A DNA stretch of 64,000 nucleotides from Gymnopilus junonius. Lineage: Eukaryota; Basidiomycota; Agaricomycetes; Agaricales; Galerinaceae. Both the position numbers and the translations under genes were made by a program. The notes below the pieces were generated by a model. It searched no databases, was not told the origin of the DNA, and saw only the letters and a program-made list of their open reading frames with translations. The first letter of the stretch is position 1, and every line of letters begins with the position of its first letter. The stretch lies in assembly GCA_015501075.1 (NCBI GenBank), contig JADNYJ010000023.1, forward strand, positions 62,001-126,000. The letters run 5' to 3'. This document shows, piece by piece, positions 46,455 to 57,921 of this stretch.

Positions 46455-47960
46455 ATGCCATTTATCACCATCGAAGATGTTGTGCGATGCAAGGCTTTTG
46501 ACTACGTGGTCATCGGTGGAGGCATCGGTAGTTTCCGACTTCTCTGTTTCGTTGAAGTGCCCTTTCAACATGTACTGACCAACCTGATGTCCCTTATCAC
46601 TATAATGCATACTTTAGACTGCAGGACTAGCTACAGCGGTTTGTCTCTCAGAGGACCCATCTGCTACTGTCCTGGTATTGGAAGCAGGGGCATCTGAAAG
46701 CTTTGAAGTCCCCAACATTGACATCCCTGCACAGTTTCCTTGACTCATGGGGGACCCACAGGTTCAATTTTTTTACCTCTTTTTTGGCTGTCATTGAAGC
46801 TTAATGAGTAACTGATTTGCTCCCTGATTTAAATTTGAATAGTATGACTGGCACTTTATGACTACCAAACAGAAGCATTCAAATGATGTCCAACTTTTGT
46901 GGACATAGGGCAAAGTTTTGGGTAGGCTTGTGCTCTTGATCTTCAGGCTCTCCTTCATCATCCTTGGACTTTTATTATCATGTTGATGAGGAATCCAGGG
47001 GCACCTCTGCCATAAATGCTTACATCTGGAGTAAGCTGCCTGCAGTGGATATAAGTGCCTTCAAGAAGCTCAGCAATCTGGGGTGGAACTGGAAAGATTA
47101 CCATGAGTACTCCAAGAAGCTGGAAATGTAAGTTGATCCATCTTTGGTCTAGTCTAATGTTCTCTTCTACTCTATCTTATTTAAACACATTTCAGAAGTC
47201 CATCTCCTAGTAAAGGAACAAACAGATTTGTATTCCCACACTTTCAAAGGTGAACATAGTGGAAAATTGGGTCCTGTCCAGGTTGCCATTGCTCCTCATG
47301 TACATACAATTGACAAACTGTTCCAGGAGATGATGGTACAGAAGGGTCTGAAGAAAATTGATGATCCTTATGGTGGCAATGTAAGTTATATTTATGATTC
47401 ACTGGTCATTGAATTCAAGATTGATATTGGTAAATTAATTACAAGATTACTGGAACTTGGATGGCAGCCTCTAGCCTTGATCCCAAGATGTGGGCCCATT
47501 TATATGCCTTGACTGCTTATTTGCATCCTAATGTAGATCATCCAAATCTCTTGGTAAGCTTATAAATTTATTCAAGGAACTACACTACTGGTCTTACTGC
47601 CAATGAAAACTCTAGGTCCTCACTAATGCTCTTGTCTTATGAATTCACTTTGATGACTCAAACAATGAAGGCTGCACAGCAACCAGTATTGAATTTGTGC
47701 AAGGTAGGGCAACACGAGAGGTCAAAGTAGACAAAGAAGTTATTCTGTCCACTGGGTAAGGATCACATTTTTTGAAAATAATTCCCTACAAATACTGGAG
47801 TTGTCCAGGATTGGGCAACCTGAAGTGCTCTTCAAGATAGGCATTGACATTGTCATTAATCTTCCTGGCATTGGAGAAAATGCAGTGCAAGAGCACATCT
47901 TTGTCACTTGGAGGCTGAGGGCCATTGCTTTGCATGGCAAAATGAGGACCAGGTATGTAG
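46455..47960 (+). pseudogene. GMC oxidoreductase (aryl-alcohol-oxidase-like) pseudogene, truncated
   Basis: Begins MPFITIEDVVRCKAFDYVVI with the FAD dinucleotide-binding GGGI, intron, then GLATAVCLSEDPSATVLVLE and PNIDIPAQFP followed by an in-frame TGA. Then YDWHFMTTKQKHSNDVQLLW with a TAG, GKVLGGSS in shifted frames, TDLYSHTFKGEHSGKLGPVQ, IDDPYGGN, and a second part with NEGCTATSIEFVQG, KEVILSTG, IGQPEVLFKIGIDIVINLPG and QEHIFVT. Similarity stops at about 47960. The substrate-binding and C-terminal catalytic His region is absent. Several stops plus truncation: a dead gene. Family: FAD-dependent alcohol oxidases supplying H2O2 for lignocellulose decay. Confidence 0.82.
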
Positions 47961-48166
47961 CCTTAGTGATGGCTGCTTCACAGCTTAATTAATCAGTTTA
48001 AGACTGGTTTTTCAGTGAAAAAGGCTTTAAAATATATAAATCTAAGTTGGTAGTAAATTTTAGATTGACTGTACAGTTAAAAAAAGTCAAAGATCAGCTA
48101 GAACAAACCACAATTGGCTGAGATATAAACTTTTAATGAAATTTATTGTGTCTTGGTCAATTTTGG

Positions 48167-48405
48167 GTCAATTTACTTGATGTTAAGTGCATTTTGAAGG
48201 GTAAATTGAGGCCTACAAAATATCAGTCCAGACTGGTAAGACCAGACCATGTGGACCAGTCTTTTTGAGGTCTTTGGTTTTGAAAATAAGCCAAAAAAAA
48301 CATCATAAATTGGCCAGTATTAACAGAGGTATCAAGGTATTGAGGTAACTGTATTAACTTCCAATAGAAGTTATAATATCTCCCACTATAACTATCCCAA
48401 TCACA
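48167..48405 (+). repeat. Direct repeat R1, copy 1
   Basis: About 240 bp, with landmarks GTCAATTTACTTGATGTTAA, AGTCCAGACTGGTAAGACC, GAGGTATCAAGGTATTGAGG and TAATATCTCCCACTATAACT, ending at CCCAAT. The same landmarks occur in order and orientation at 50479-50718. No ORF. Confidence 0.85.
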
Positions 48406-49439
48406 TACCTGTGATGGCACAATGACTCATTGAAATTGCATCAGCAAATAATGCTTGAAAGTTTAGTTAGATTGGTTTATTATGTAACCAAGACTAAGAT
48501 CAGCTAGGCTTTCTTCTGAGATGTGAAATAACTGCAACCAATCACTGAAAACTGGGTAATTACCAATGGAGCCTTGGAAATAGCCATTAATTCACCTTTT
48601 TTGCCTTTTTGCTTGCCCTCCCCTCCAAATCTTTGGTCCCTCCCCTTCTGAGTGTTCAGATATTATCCACTAATTATTATAAATCCAATGGTACCAAATT
48701 TTCAAGGTATAGTGGGGTGGAAGACACAATACTAGCTAAATAGCCTATAAATATTCAATTTTGACCATATATGCAGCAGATGCTGCACTTCACTCACACA
48801 TTCTGACATGGCTTATATTCTAGAAAAATAATAGACATCTATAGCCTCCTGGGGATATTTGATTTGTCCAGAAGTACCCAGTGCAACATGGTAAACCATG
48901 GCCTAGAATATATGAAAACATATTCTGCCTGTGGGAGGATGTTAATATATTTGTAAATAGTGGTCCTCCTGGTTGCAAATCTTCAAAACAAATTACATAG
49001 GCTTGTTCTACTCATTAATACAAATCTCTAGGTGTATAATTCATGGCAGATAGATGAGATTAACATAGTGTAATACAGCTGAAATTATAATCCAGCAGAA
49101 AAAATGAAACCTTTGGAAATGTCTGGTACTTCACTCACACTGAAAACCATAAATCTTCTTTGGCTATTGTATTTTACATATTTATACCTTTTTTTTGAGC
49201 CCTTGCTTGCCTTCTGGCATGGGGTATAAGGCACTGAAACAAATATAATTGTCAAAAAAGCGAAAATAGTGGTCAAATCTTCGAAATTTCCTTGTACTCA
49301 AACTGCATGGATTTGAGATGCGCTCAGCTGGGAATTAGACAGTACTATTTGATACCTTTCCAATGAGTATAAGATTACAAAATTCTGATAAGTTTAAGGT
49401 GCAAAATGCATCACTCTATGCCTTTTTTCCTGCCAGAGT
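48406..49439. other. AT-rich non-coding repeat-like sequence
   Basis: No gene; CpG almost absent. Likely decayed transposon sequence between repeat copies. Confidence 0.45.
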
Positions 49440-50411
49440 CATCAGGAAAGTGTAGTTTTAGTTTTTTGCATTTCAGAAATGCAGGAAAATGCAGGAAAAT
49501 GCTCAGAAATGCAGGAATGCGAAACAAAAAAACCTAGGCCCTTTTTGCCAAAAACGCACATTGTGGCCATTTGCCGAGCCAAATTAAAAACCCAAAAACT
49601 TACCAAACTCTGATAGACCCTTCAGCCCACAGACCAAATTTAAGTATCTACCGAAGGACTACAAGACTAATATACAGTACACCAACTAATGAATTGAAAT
49701 AAGGATTCAAGCATTAAATGACGAATGTAAAATATGTCCCCAGAAGCTAGGGCAGCCGGAAATGAATACTGAGATTATTCTACCAACAAGTTATCTCAGA
49801 AGTAGCGGGTGCCGGGAGCCAGTGACATTTATCTAGCATCAAGAAGAGACATCAGATATCGATGATGCGGGTTCGCGAAGTCTGAAGGGCTTACCTTTCT
49901 TCGTTGACTCATACCCAATCCCTCAGGTTCCACCAGAGCTTCTCGTCCATACTAGTAAAGCCTGGAGTTCAGGGTCCATCAAGCTGGGAGTGCGAATGAG
50001 ATTTGACAATGGAATGACACATGGGGGAGCATTTCAGTGTCATGCTGCCAAAGGAGAGTTTGGGATGGTGAAGGTTTGGTGAAGGTCGAGGTTGACATTG
50101 AAGTTGACGTTGAAGCTTTGAAGTTGAACGACTGGACATTTCTCCCAAAATGGAGTTCAACACCACACATGATGAGAACAAATTCTTATCCATCATCTGG
50201 ATCACCTCCCGAGGCCTGGCAACATGCTGGCTGGCGCAAATAGGGCATAGGACTGAATTAGAGTCAAATGGAATACATCCAAGGTAGTTTCCTTTCACTT
50301 TGACGAATGCCTTTTTCTGAATTTTGAAGTTTCGAGTTCTGAAGTTTTTGAAAACCAAAAAACGCATAATAATGCGAAAAAACACGAAACTAAAACTACA
50401 CTTTGCTGATG
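49440..50411. mobile_element. Non-autonomous DNA transposon with 25 bp terminal inverted repeats (972 bp)
   Basis: The left end 49440-49464 begins CATCAGGAAAGTGTAGTTTT; the right end 50387-50411 is its reverse complement with one mismatch (24 of 25). The interior has further complementary segments just inside the ends (GCATTTCAGAAATGC-like strings). The only long ORF (50385-49969 on the minus strand) has no transposase motif, so this looks like a MITE-type or deleted element. Target-site duplication is not obvious. It interrupts the sequence upstream of repeat R1 copy 2. Confidence 0.75.
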
Positions 50412-50478
50412 GTGTTGATAAATATGAGGATCCTACAAATTAAATAATTTCTGATCTTGATTTAGTCCTCATTCCTCA

Positions 50479-50718
50479 AGTCAATTTACTTGATCTTAAG
50501 TGCATTTTGAAGTGTAAATTGAGGGCTACAAAAGACCAGTCCAGACTGGTAAGACCTGTCCATGTAGACTGATCTTTTAAATTTTTGTGGTCTTTGGTTT
50601 TGAAAATAAGCTAAAAAAATTATAAATTGACCAGTATTGACAGAGGTATCAAGGTATTGAGGTAACTGTATTAACTTCCAATAGAAGTTATAATATCTCC
50701 CACTATAACTATCCCAAT
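50479..50718 (+). repeat. Direct repeat R1, copy 2
   Basis: Second copy of the 48167-48405 repeat, about 85-90% alike by eye, ending at the same CCCAAT and then abruptly followed by TGATGTGAC, where other repeat sequence begins. Confidence 0.85.
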
Positions 50719-50779
50719 TGATGTGACAAAATTTAGTGTGATGCTGGATTAGGAATGAAGACCCTAGAGGGTCCTTGTA

Positions 50780-50915
50780 ATATAGTTTTTTATGTAAAGT
50801 ACTATGTTTTGTAGTATAATAATTCTTGAATACATTAAGATTTAGAAGTCAATTATAAAATACTGTATCTACTGTTGGGGAACCTGAGCCAGGAGAAGCT
50901 CAGAGCACCACAGAG
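50780..50915 (+). repeat. Direct repeat R2, copy 1 (possible LTR fragment)
   Basis: Shares AATACATTAAGAT, AATTATAAA, CTGTATCTACTGTTG and CCAGGAGAAGCTCAGAGCAC, in order, with 51717-51868. Nearby strings (AGACCCTAGAGGGTCC near 50755, GAGACCCTAATTGGGTCC near 52150) also recur. It could be part of long terminal repeats broken by the nested TIR element at 50948. Confidence 0.65.
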
Positions 50916-50947
50916 CAGCTGAGGTTGCTGCCTGCTTCCCAAAATTG

Positions 50948-51572
50948 TAGTGTTTGGAAGTCCAGTTAATTAACTGGAAATTAACTGAGACTGAACCAGA
51001 CTTTAACTGATGCTAACTGCAAAATATACTAACCAATTGTAACTGTAACTGCGGTCCGGTTAGCAGTTAGTCCAGATTTTAGAATTTTTGTATCTGCTTA
51101 AAACTGGTCTTAACTGGTTAGGACTGGTCATAAAATTCTGAAATTTTGCACGATTATACCCACATATTATAGCTTTCAAACGATTTAAAAGAGGTAAAAT
51201 TCGGTTGAGAATTAAAAAAGTTATAGCAATACTCATGAAAATCATCGAATCTGCTCTAATTTTATCATTTCTCAACCATTTGTGATGTTCTTGGGCTCGT
51301 TTTCACTGTAAAAATTGTGACTCATTTAGTTTACACTATGAGACAATTATTTATGCCAAAAAAGCTGGTTATAACTGGTTGATAACTGGTTATAACTGAA
51401 CTAGTTAAAACTGGTTATATAACTGCAAATAACTGCACAAGACTGATCAAGACTGGTTAGTTGCAGTCTGGTCCAGTTATTTAGACATTTCTAATTTTAC
51501 CTAACTGGTCTCAGTCTCAGTTAGGGTCCTTGGGCACCCAAAAACCAGACTGGACTGGACTTTCAAACACTA
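50948..51572. mobile_element. Nested MITE-like element with TA flanks (about 625 bp)
   Basis: Left end 50948-50966 TAGTGTTTGGAAGTCCAGT and right end 51554-51572, its reverse complement with one mismatch. The outermost TA on both sides could be a TA target duplication, as in Tc1/mariner-type insertions. The interior is filled with short AACTGGTTA/TAACTGG-type units on both strands and has no ORF. It sits inside the R2-type repeat sequence, so it is a nested insertion. Confidence 0.75.
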
Positions 51573-51716
51573 TGGCTCAATGCACATCATTCCTCCTCCT
51601 CTCTGTTTGGTGCATTGCCCCTCCCTCAAGTGAAGATGCAAGCTGGTATTTGAAGGATTGGGTGTTCCTTCTCTCATATCTCCTAGTACAAAGCTCAGTA
51701 GCATACATTTACCATG

Positions 51717-51868
51717 TAAATACTATTAACTAAAATGTGATCTATAGCATAATAAATATTGCTTTCCTTATTGATTCTCAAATACATTAAGATCTAGAAA
51801 TAAATTATAAAGGACTGTATCTACTGTTGAAGAAACCCAACCAGGAGAAGCTCAGAGCACCAGATACT
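51717..51868 (+). repeat. Direct repeat R2, copy 2
   Basis: See copy 1 at 50780-50915. The copies are about 0.94 kb apart, most of which is the nested 625 bp element. Confidence 0.65.
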
Positions 51869-52983
51869 CCAGGACCACCCTGGGACTTAAAGTTGTTTTC
51901 TTGATGTAGGCACAAAGTTTGCAACAAAAGAAAGATACTAAACCATGGTCCCTACTAATATATACTTTAGCTAAAATCAAAGCCTGCAATGGGGGCCATG
52001 CTATCTCACAACACCTCTCCATAAAGCTGTTGAACTTCATTCCATGATCATGACTGTAGGGCAGCTATAGATAAGATAAAACACAAATATGTACAAATTT
52101 TCACATAGTTTTGATGCCATTTTTCTTTGGGGGGGGGGCAGTATTAAGAACGAGACCCTAATTGGGTCCTCGTAACTGCTCTCTGCTTCCATCGCATAGA
52201 GTGCTCTTAAGCCTTTCAAAATGCCTGAGCATCGATGAGGTTTTTTGGTAGACAGGGACTTCATTACTTGTGGTTCATCATAGTGTAGTGTAGCATTATT
52301 CCATACTATGCTCCTGCCATACTTTTCCTTGAATTGAGCTTTATTATTGGCATGCTAATCACTTAGTCTGTGTTAAATTCTTGATGATCTAAATGAAGGG
52401 AAGGGCAGAGCAAGCAGAGGAGATCCACATTGGAGCTATGTCAGAGTATGTTGGTGTCAGAGTTGGTCTTAGTGTAAACATATGTAGACATAGGGTTGAG
52501 ACTTCAGCTTCAACATATGTGTTGCACTCCATTGTCTGAACATTGTCTTGAATTTCAGAGTTGGATTGGAACAAGAGAGCAGAGTAGAGAGCATGGATTG
52601 ATTAATGAACAATATACAAACTAAGGTACCTAATAATAGTTCTAAGGTTTTTATACTATAGAGGAAACTAAGTGAAGACCATATGTGTACTAGTGAGCAG
52701 GCAGATGTGTAAGTTATTCTGTACTACTCGGAGTTCTCTAGCTACATGTAATCTAAGTGTCTACATGTTCCAGGACTTGTAGTATTTCAAGGAGATCATG
52801 AGGTCAGAGTTCATATAGTCAGAGATTGGAGTTGGTCAGAGGCACATATATAACAGTATTTCCCCCTTAGGCCAAACCTTGAGGCCTGTGCATGGGAATG
52901 GTCACATGCTGGTTGGTTTTGGTTGTTTGAAATTTTTGTTCAGTCCTCTCTTCAGTATTGTCATTCTACCTCCCCCCATTACT
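51869..52983. other. Repeat-derived non-coding sequence
   Basis: CpG-poor; contains a G9 run (52130-52138) and no gene. The TATATAA and pyrimidine stretch at 52846-52870 may be the promoter of the ORF at 52984. Confidence 0.4.
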
Positions 52984-54062
52984 ATGTCACACACCAATTC
53001 TGACTTGGAGGATCTTGAAGACCTTGAAGTGCAAGAGCAGAAACTCATGCTCCAGTGGGAAGAGCTTAGTCAGAAGTGAGAATGGATGAAGCAGAAGCAA
53101 TGGGAGGCAGAGGAGCATGCAGAGGCAGAATGGATGGCAGAAGAAGCATGGAGGGCAGCCAAGGTGGAAGAGGCAGTGGAGGCAGAGAAGGCAGTGGAGG
53201 CAGAGCAGAGGAAAGCTGTGAAGGGGAAGAAGAAGGTGCAGCCAAAAGAGAAGGTGGCTGCAATGCAGCAGAAAGTGGTTGCGATGCAGGAGTTGGCTGG
53301 AGTGTATGAGGCGGTGGACGGAGTCGTCTGCATCCAGTGCATGCAGGTGGGGGTGAAGTGCCTATGGCCAAGGTAAGTCCCAGTCTTTATTTTTCTTTGT
53401 TATGATTTAATTATTGACTTGTGATTTGTTTTTAGGGAGGGTACCAGCAAGGCGGCATCATGCAAGCACTGCCAAATGCAGCACAAGGGTTGCAATATTG
53501 GTGGAGGAGCTGCAAGGTTGGAGGGTTGGGCGGGGTTGGAGGTACAACCAGCCAAGGTGAAGGGGGTGGCAAAGCCCAAGTCCAAGACAGTGGCAGAGGC
53601 ACAGAAGGGGCTGGGTATCGAGCACATCATTCAATACCTGAGGGAGATCCAGGACTTGTTGGAAGACATGTCCTGGATTCAAGATCCCCCATATGCACCA
53701 TCAGAGTTGAGTGCATCAGAGTACATACTGTGGACCAGGAGGAGATTGACGCAGAGGCAGAGTATTTGAACAGGAGGTATGAGAGGGTCTTGGCAGCCTT
53801 AGATGCAGGGAAGAAAGTTGAGGCAGACAAGTCAGAGGAGTCAGAGGATTCAGAGAAGGAGGTAGTCAGAGCAGTGGTGGGTGGACAGGAGGAGGAGAGG
53901 TCAGATGCAGAAGCGAGGAGTGAGAGTGAGGGAGAGGTTAAGGTGTTGAAGAGGAAAAGGGATGAGTCATTGGATTCAGAGGAGGAGGATGATGATGAGG
54001 ATGATGGAGGATTAGAAGGAATGAGGGTGTATGAGGCACCAGCAAAGCATGCTCATCAATAG
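52984..54062 (+). pseudogene. Retroelement-type gag-like/zinc-cluster ORF with one stop and one frameshift
   Basis: MSHTNSDLEDLEDLEVQEQK to ELSQK, in-frame TGA at 53077, then EWMKQKQWEAEEHAEAEWMA: an Ala/Glu/Lys coiled coil. Two CX2CX6C half-clusters follow, CIQCMQVGVKC before and CKHCQMQHKGC after a GT-AG intron, resembling a split Zn2Cys6. The frame changes near 53720-53740, after which EEIDAEAEYLNRRYERVLAA and an acidic Ser/Glu/Asp tail end at 54062. Similar coiled-coil/zinc-cluster proteins are common in agaric repeat regions; I do not know a defined function. It faces the gypsy pol remnant tail to tail. Confidence 0.6.
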
Positions 54063-54159
54063 ATAGTGATTTTGTAGAGTTTTAAAATTTTTTTCTTTTC
54101 TTGTCTTTTGTTCTTTTTTCTATATACTTGTCTTTTCTTGTTAATAATTTTTTTGGTGA

Positions 54160-55985
54160 ATCGTAAGCTAAGTGAGAGATGAAAGGGGTCCAGGTTTGTC
54201 AGGGTAAGTGGAGTGAAAGTTGGAGATGAGGTCAGGCATGTGTTTGAATTTGGTAGCTAGGAGCCAGGATTGTTCTTCATCAGTGCCTTCATAACCTAAC
54301 CAGTGAACCAAGTACAATAGCTTGCACTTGCATCATTGATCAAGCTTGGAGTCGAGGACTTCAGTGATTTCATATTTGATTTCACCTTTGACTTCAACAG
54401 GTGAAGGTGGAGATTGAGTCTGATTCAGAATATCATTCAGAGTAAATGGTTCCAGCATAGAAACATGGTAAATGGGGTGAACACTGTGCATGGAGTCAGG
54501 AAGTTGTAAAGTAAAAGAGTGTGTGCTAGCTTTGGTGATGATATCAAAAGGACCATAATATTTTTCGGAGAGTTTCTTGGAGGGACATGTAGTGTGGAAG
54601 AACTTTGCTTTGATGAATGCTTGCTGTCCAACTTGGAAGTTGGGGGGTGGAGTTTGTCAGAGGTTGGTGGAGACTTGATAATGCTTTGGTGATTCAGCGA
54701 TAGCATTCTTAAGCTCTTTGTGTAATTCATCTAGATCAACAACAAAATCATGAGTGCAAGCAGAGGCAAGGCCACGTTCAGGGTGGATAGCCATGTTAGG
54801 GTGGTAACCTTTATTAGCAAAGAATGGTGAAATGCCAGTAGTAGCACTAGGAGCATTGTTGTAAGCAAATTCTGCAAGAGGTAATAGACTTAACCGACTG
54901 TCTTGCTGATAGTTGCAATAAATTTGAAGGTATTGCTCTAGTGTCTGATTAGTGTGTTCAGTCTGGCCATCACCTTCAGGATGGTATCCAGAAGTAAAAT
55001 GGAGTTTCATGTCAAGTGCTTTTCCTAAGGATCAGAAGAAGTGGGAGAGAATTCAGGTCCCAGTCGGAGGTGACGTGTTTGGGGATGCCATGCTTGGAAA
55101 CACATGAATGATGAAAAGCATGGCGAGGTCTTCAGAGGTGCAAGTGGAGGTGGTCAGAATGAATATAGCTTGCTTGGTGAGTCAGTCAACAATGACAAGG
55201 ATCACATCATGTCCATCAGACATTGGAAGGATTTCAATAAAGTCCATTGATATTGAATTCCAGGGACGTTCAGGGATCAGGAGCTGTTTGAGCAGTCTGT
55301 AGGGTTTGTGTCATTGAGGTTTGGAATGCATACATGTTATACATGATTTGCAATACTTCTTCATGAAGTCTCATAGTCTGGGCCAGGTGTATTCATGAAG
55401 GATAAGACTAGTTGTCTTATTTTGTCCAGGGTGTCTGGTGAGGATATGATCATGCTTGTGTTGGAGGATGCAGAGTCAGAGGTCAGATGCATCAGGAATG
55501 TAGATGCATGATTCATGATGGAGGTAACCATCTGGATCAAGGGACCAGTGTGGTTTTGGTTCCTTTATGTGAGCAAGGTAAACCAGGTCAGAGGGTAGCA
55601 CAGTGAGGATGTCATGTCAGAGTAGGTCAGAGTCCATAAGGGATACTGCATGGAGGGTGGGTTCAAAGAGTTGGGTGGCATGGAGGGATGCAGAGAGTTG
55701 TTCTTGGGTGAAAATGGGTTGGAAGTTGCTTGGGTTAATGCTTGCATAGTTGCTATTTCCCCCTTTGGGGTAGACATCCCATCATCTAGTTAAAGAGTCA
55801 GGTTTTGTACCAAGACATCCAGGGTGGAAGCAGATGATGAGGTTGAATTGGCAGAGGTATTTGGACCAGCAGGCTTGTCAGCAAGTAAGAACTTTAGTAG
55901 TTGCAAAATATGTTAGATTCTTGTGGTCAGTAATGATATCAATCAGAGTGGCAGGCCTTCCAGATAATGTTACTGAAATGCTAGT
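54160..55985 (-). mobile_element. Ty3/gypsy chromovirus pol remnant (RNase H end, integrase, chromodomain)
   Basis: Minus strand. From the 5' side: a late RNase H part (TDHKNLTYFATTKVLT near 55900), the spacer WDVYPKGGN, a zinc-binding integrase N-domain (HDHILTRHPG and CKSCITCMH), the integrase core ([20 protein letters not shown], then FTSGYHPEGDGQTEHTNQ, LAEFAYNNAPSATTG), and a C-terminal chromodomain (YEITEVLDSKLD, LLYLVHWLGYEGTDEEQSWL) ending near 54180. Protease and reverse transcriptase are missing, and stops interrupt the frame, for example IVD-stop-LTKQ and FF-stop-SLG. Inactive 5'-truncated copy. Chromodomain integrases direct insertion to heterochromatin. Confidence 0.88.
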
Positions 55986-57305
55986 TCTTGCTTAAGGATG
56001 AACATAAGAGTAGAGCTCTTAGTTTAGCATACTAGTTATCATCCTACAACAACAACAACACACTCTACTTCAAACTCAACTCTTGTCTTCACAAACACCC
56101 CTATTGAGGCAAGCTCTAGGTAAAGTTGTTTGGAGGCTTGAATAGATTTTAAGATCTTAGTAACTTGGTAGTCTTTTGGTTGGCTTTTAACTGGGGGTGC
56201 TTTGATTTAACTGTCCATGCTAAACATGGTAGAGTATCTTAGCAAGTTCTGACCCTTTTATGAAATGAAACAAAATGAGGGTTCTCAATGCAAGTGGCTT
56301 TCAATGGAATGAAATGAAATGGGCCATGACTTCAATTGATTTCAATGAAATGAAACAGAACAATCAATTATCTGGTTTAATCACTGAGGTACTCCTCCTG
56401 AACATGTCCATGCTATTATCTGCACTCTATGGGGTGGATTGCCTGCCTATTCTACTGGTTTTCTACAGCTTTTATACCTATGAGAGAGTCTCTATTATTA
56501 GCATGTAAAACTGCTGGGTGTACTCTATCCCTACTCGGCAGGTCCATGCCTAATTCAGTGCACTATTTTACTAATGTACTTTTGAGTGATGGGGAAATGG
56601 GTCACTCAGTTAGGTCCAATTAATTTGGCTGGTGGTCTTATCATTGGGACAATGACATGCTATTTAGTCTAGATGCTAGGCCTCGAGCCATTGTGCCATG
56701 GTGGGGTCAGGCCGGTGGGTGGACTATCTCCCACTTACGCTGTATCTATTATTGGAAGGGTTGCTCCTGGGAACACACCTACAGTTTCTGTGCTAATCAC
56801 CATATTTCCTTATGTGAGCTATTTAGATATTTTGGGCTACCTCCATATTTAGAGGGTTGCACTATTATCAGGTCTTGGGTATCATCACATATCGGCAATG
56901 CCCCTCTTGATAGTTAATGACTCGAGTGTATTATTAGGTCCCCTTTAGATCTTTGGTGACCCTTGTTATAGGAACCTCTGAGCTTACTGAATAGACCTAG
57001 TCCCAGGTCATTACTCAGTTACTACCATCGCACTATTGGTAGTAGTTTCATAATAGACACTCTGCCTTTAGTTAGCCAGTATGAGGTCATACCACCTACT
57101 CTTAATACCCTTGTATTAGGTGTGTTATCTGGGCTCATTAATGATATATTTAGCATGTAAATATAGTAAAATTGCGAAATTCATGGGTAACCAGGTAGGT
57201 ACCCTATCAGTGCTGACCCAGGAATTGTGCTATGTTTAGTCACACAACCCATAAGTCTATCTTAGGGAAGCTGCATCCATTCGAGGTCTTTACCCTCATC
57301 CACAG
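55986..57305. other. Repeat-derived sequence without a recognised gene
   Basis: Includes a short (CAA)n run near 56048 and repeated AATGAAATGAAA strings near 56260-56350. ORFs at 56275-56917 have no domain I know. It could contain LTR or transposon remains. Confidence 0.4.
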
Positions 57306-57530
57306 ATTCCTCCTGGACTCTGGTGGACTCCACCCAGAATCCTGGGAAATCCACCAGAGTCCAGTCATATACTATGTCACTTACAGTATAGCTGAATTGC
57401 CTGGAGAATTCCACCTGGACTCCAGTGGACTCTGGAAGAAATCTGAGTGGACTCTGAAATTCCAACTTGAGTACAGCTGGAAATGATCAAGGTTGGCTGG
57501 AGTCCACCCAGAGTCCACCTAGAGCATACT
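57306..57530. repeat. GGAGTCCA/TGGACTCC motif cluster, left
   Basis: About ten copies of GAGTCCA/TGGACTC on both strands in 225 bp. A perfect 15 bp hairpin stem is formed by CTGGACTCTGGTGGA (57313-57327) and its reverse complement at 57350-57364. A similar cluster lies at 62936-63135, on the other side of the KDZ element. Confidence 0.75.
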
Positions 57531-57621
57531 CATTTAGCCAATATTAATAATTGGTAATAGGTACTCCAGTGGGAATTCCAAGGGAATCACTTCTATTTAT
57601 TTAATTTTAATTTTAATTGAT

Positions 57622-57712
57622 AAAGAAAAAAAAGCACACAGTGGCAGCATTGAACCCATGACTTCGTGGCACATAACCAGCAGTGCTTACCATTGCACCA
57701 TCAGACTGTAGT
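57622..57712 (-). ncRNA. tRNA-like Pol III unit (tRNA-derived SINE head or tRNA relic)
   Basis: On the minus strand: an A-box-like TGGTGCAATGG (57700-57690), 32 bp spacing, a B-box-like GGTTCAATGC (57657-57648), then a T8 run (about 57632-57625) that could terminate Pol III. The T stem is poorly paired and the anticodon arm is weak, so this is not a working tRNA gene. A SINE head or a decayed tRNA is more likely. AT-rich ATTTTA repeats follow. Confidence 0.45.
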
Positions 57713-57921
57713 TAGGGCATAAGCATCAATCGACCATATAGGCAAATTTATTGCCGTGGACAATTGCCTTGGAATGGAATTTGAACTCCGACAGGCAATT
57801 CTGGAATAGGACGGAAATGGCCACGCCATCACTTGTTTCCTCCCACCACACTCAACCACCACTGCTGCCTTCCTTTCTCCCCACACGTCACTCCCTCCTG
57901 CCCCACAATCACCATGCTGCC

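Noticed and set aside
48000..50900. Search for a CRISPR array among the direct repeats
   Set aside because: Only two copies, 240 bp long and 2.3 kb apart, in a eukaryotic repeat region; not array-like.
53066..53371. Minus-strand Pro/Leu-rich ORF opposite the gag-like ORF
   Set aside because: Mirror of the GCA/GAG-rich coiled-coil coding strand; no independent evidence.
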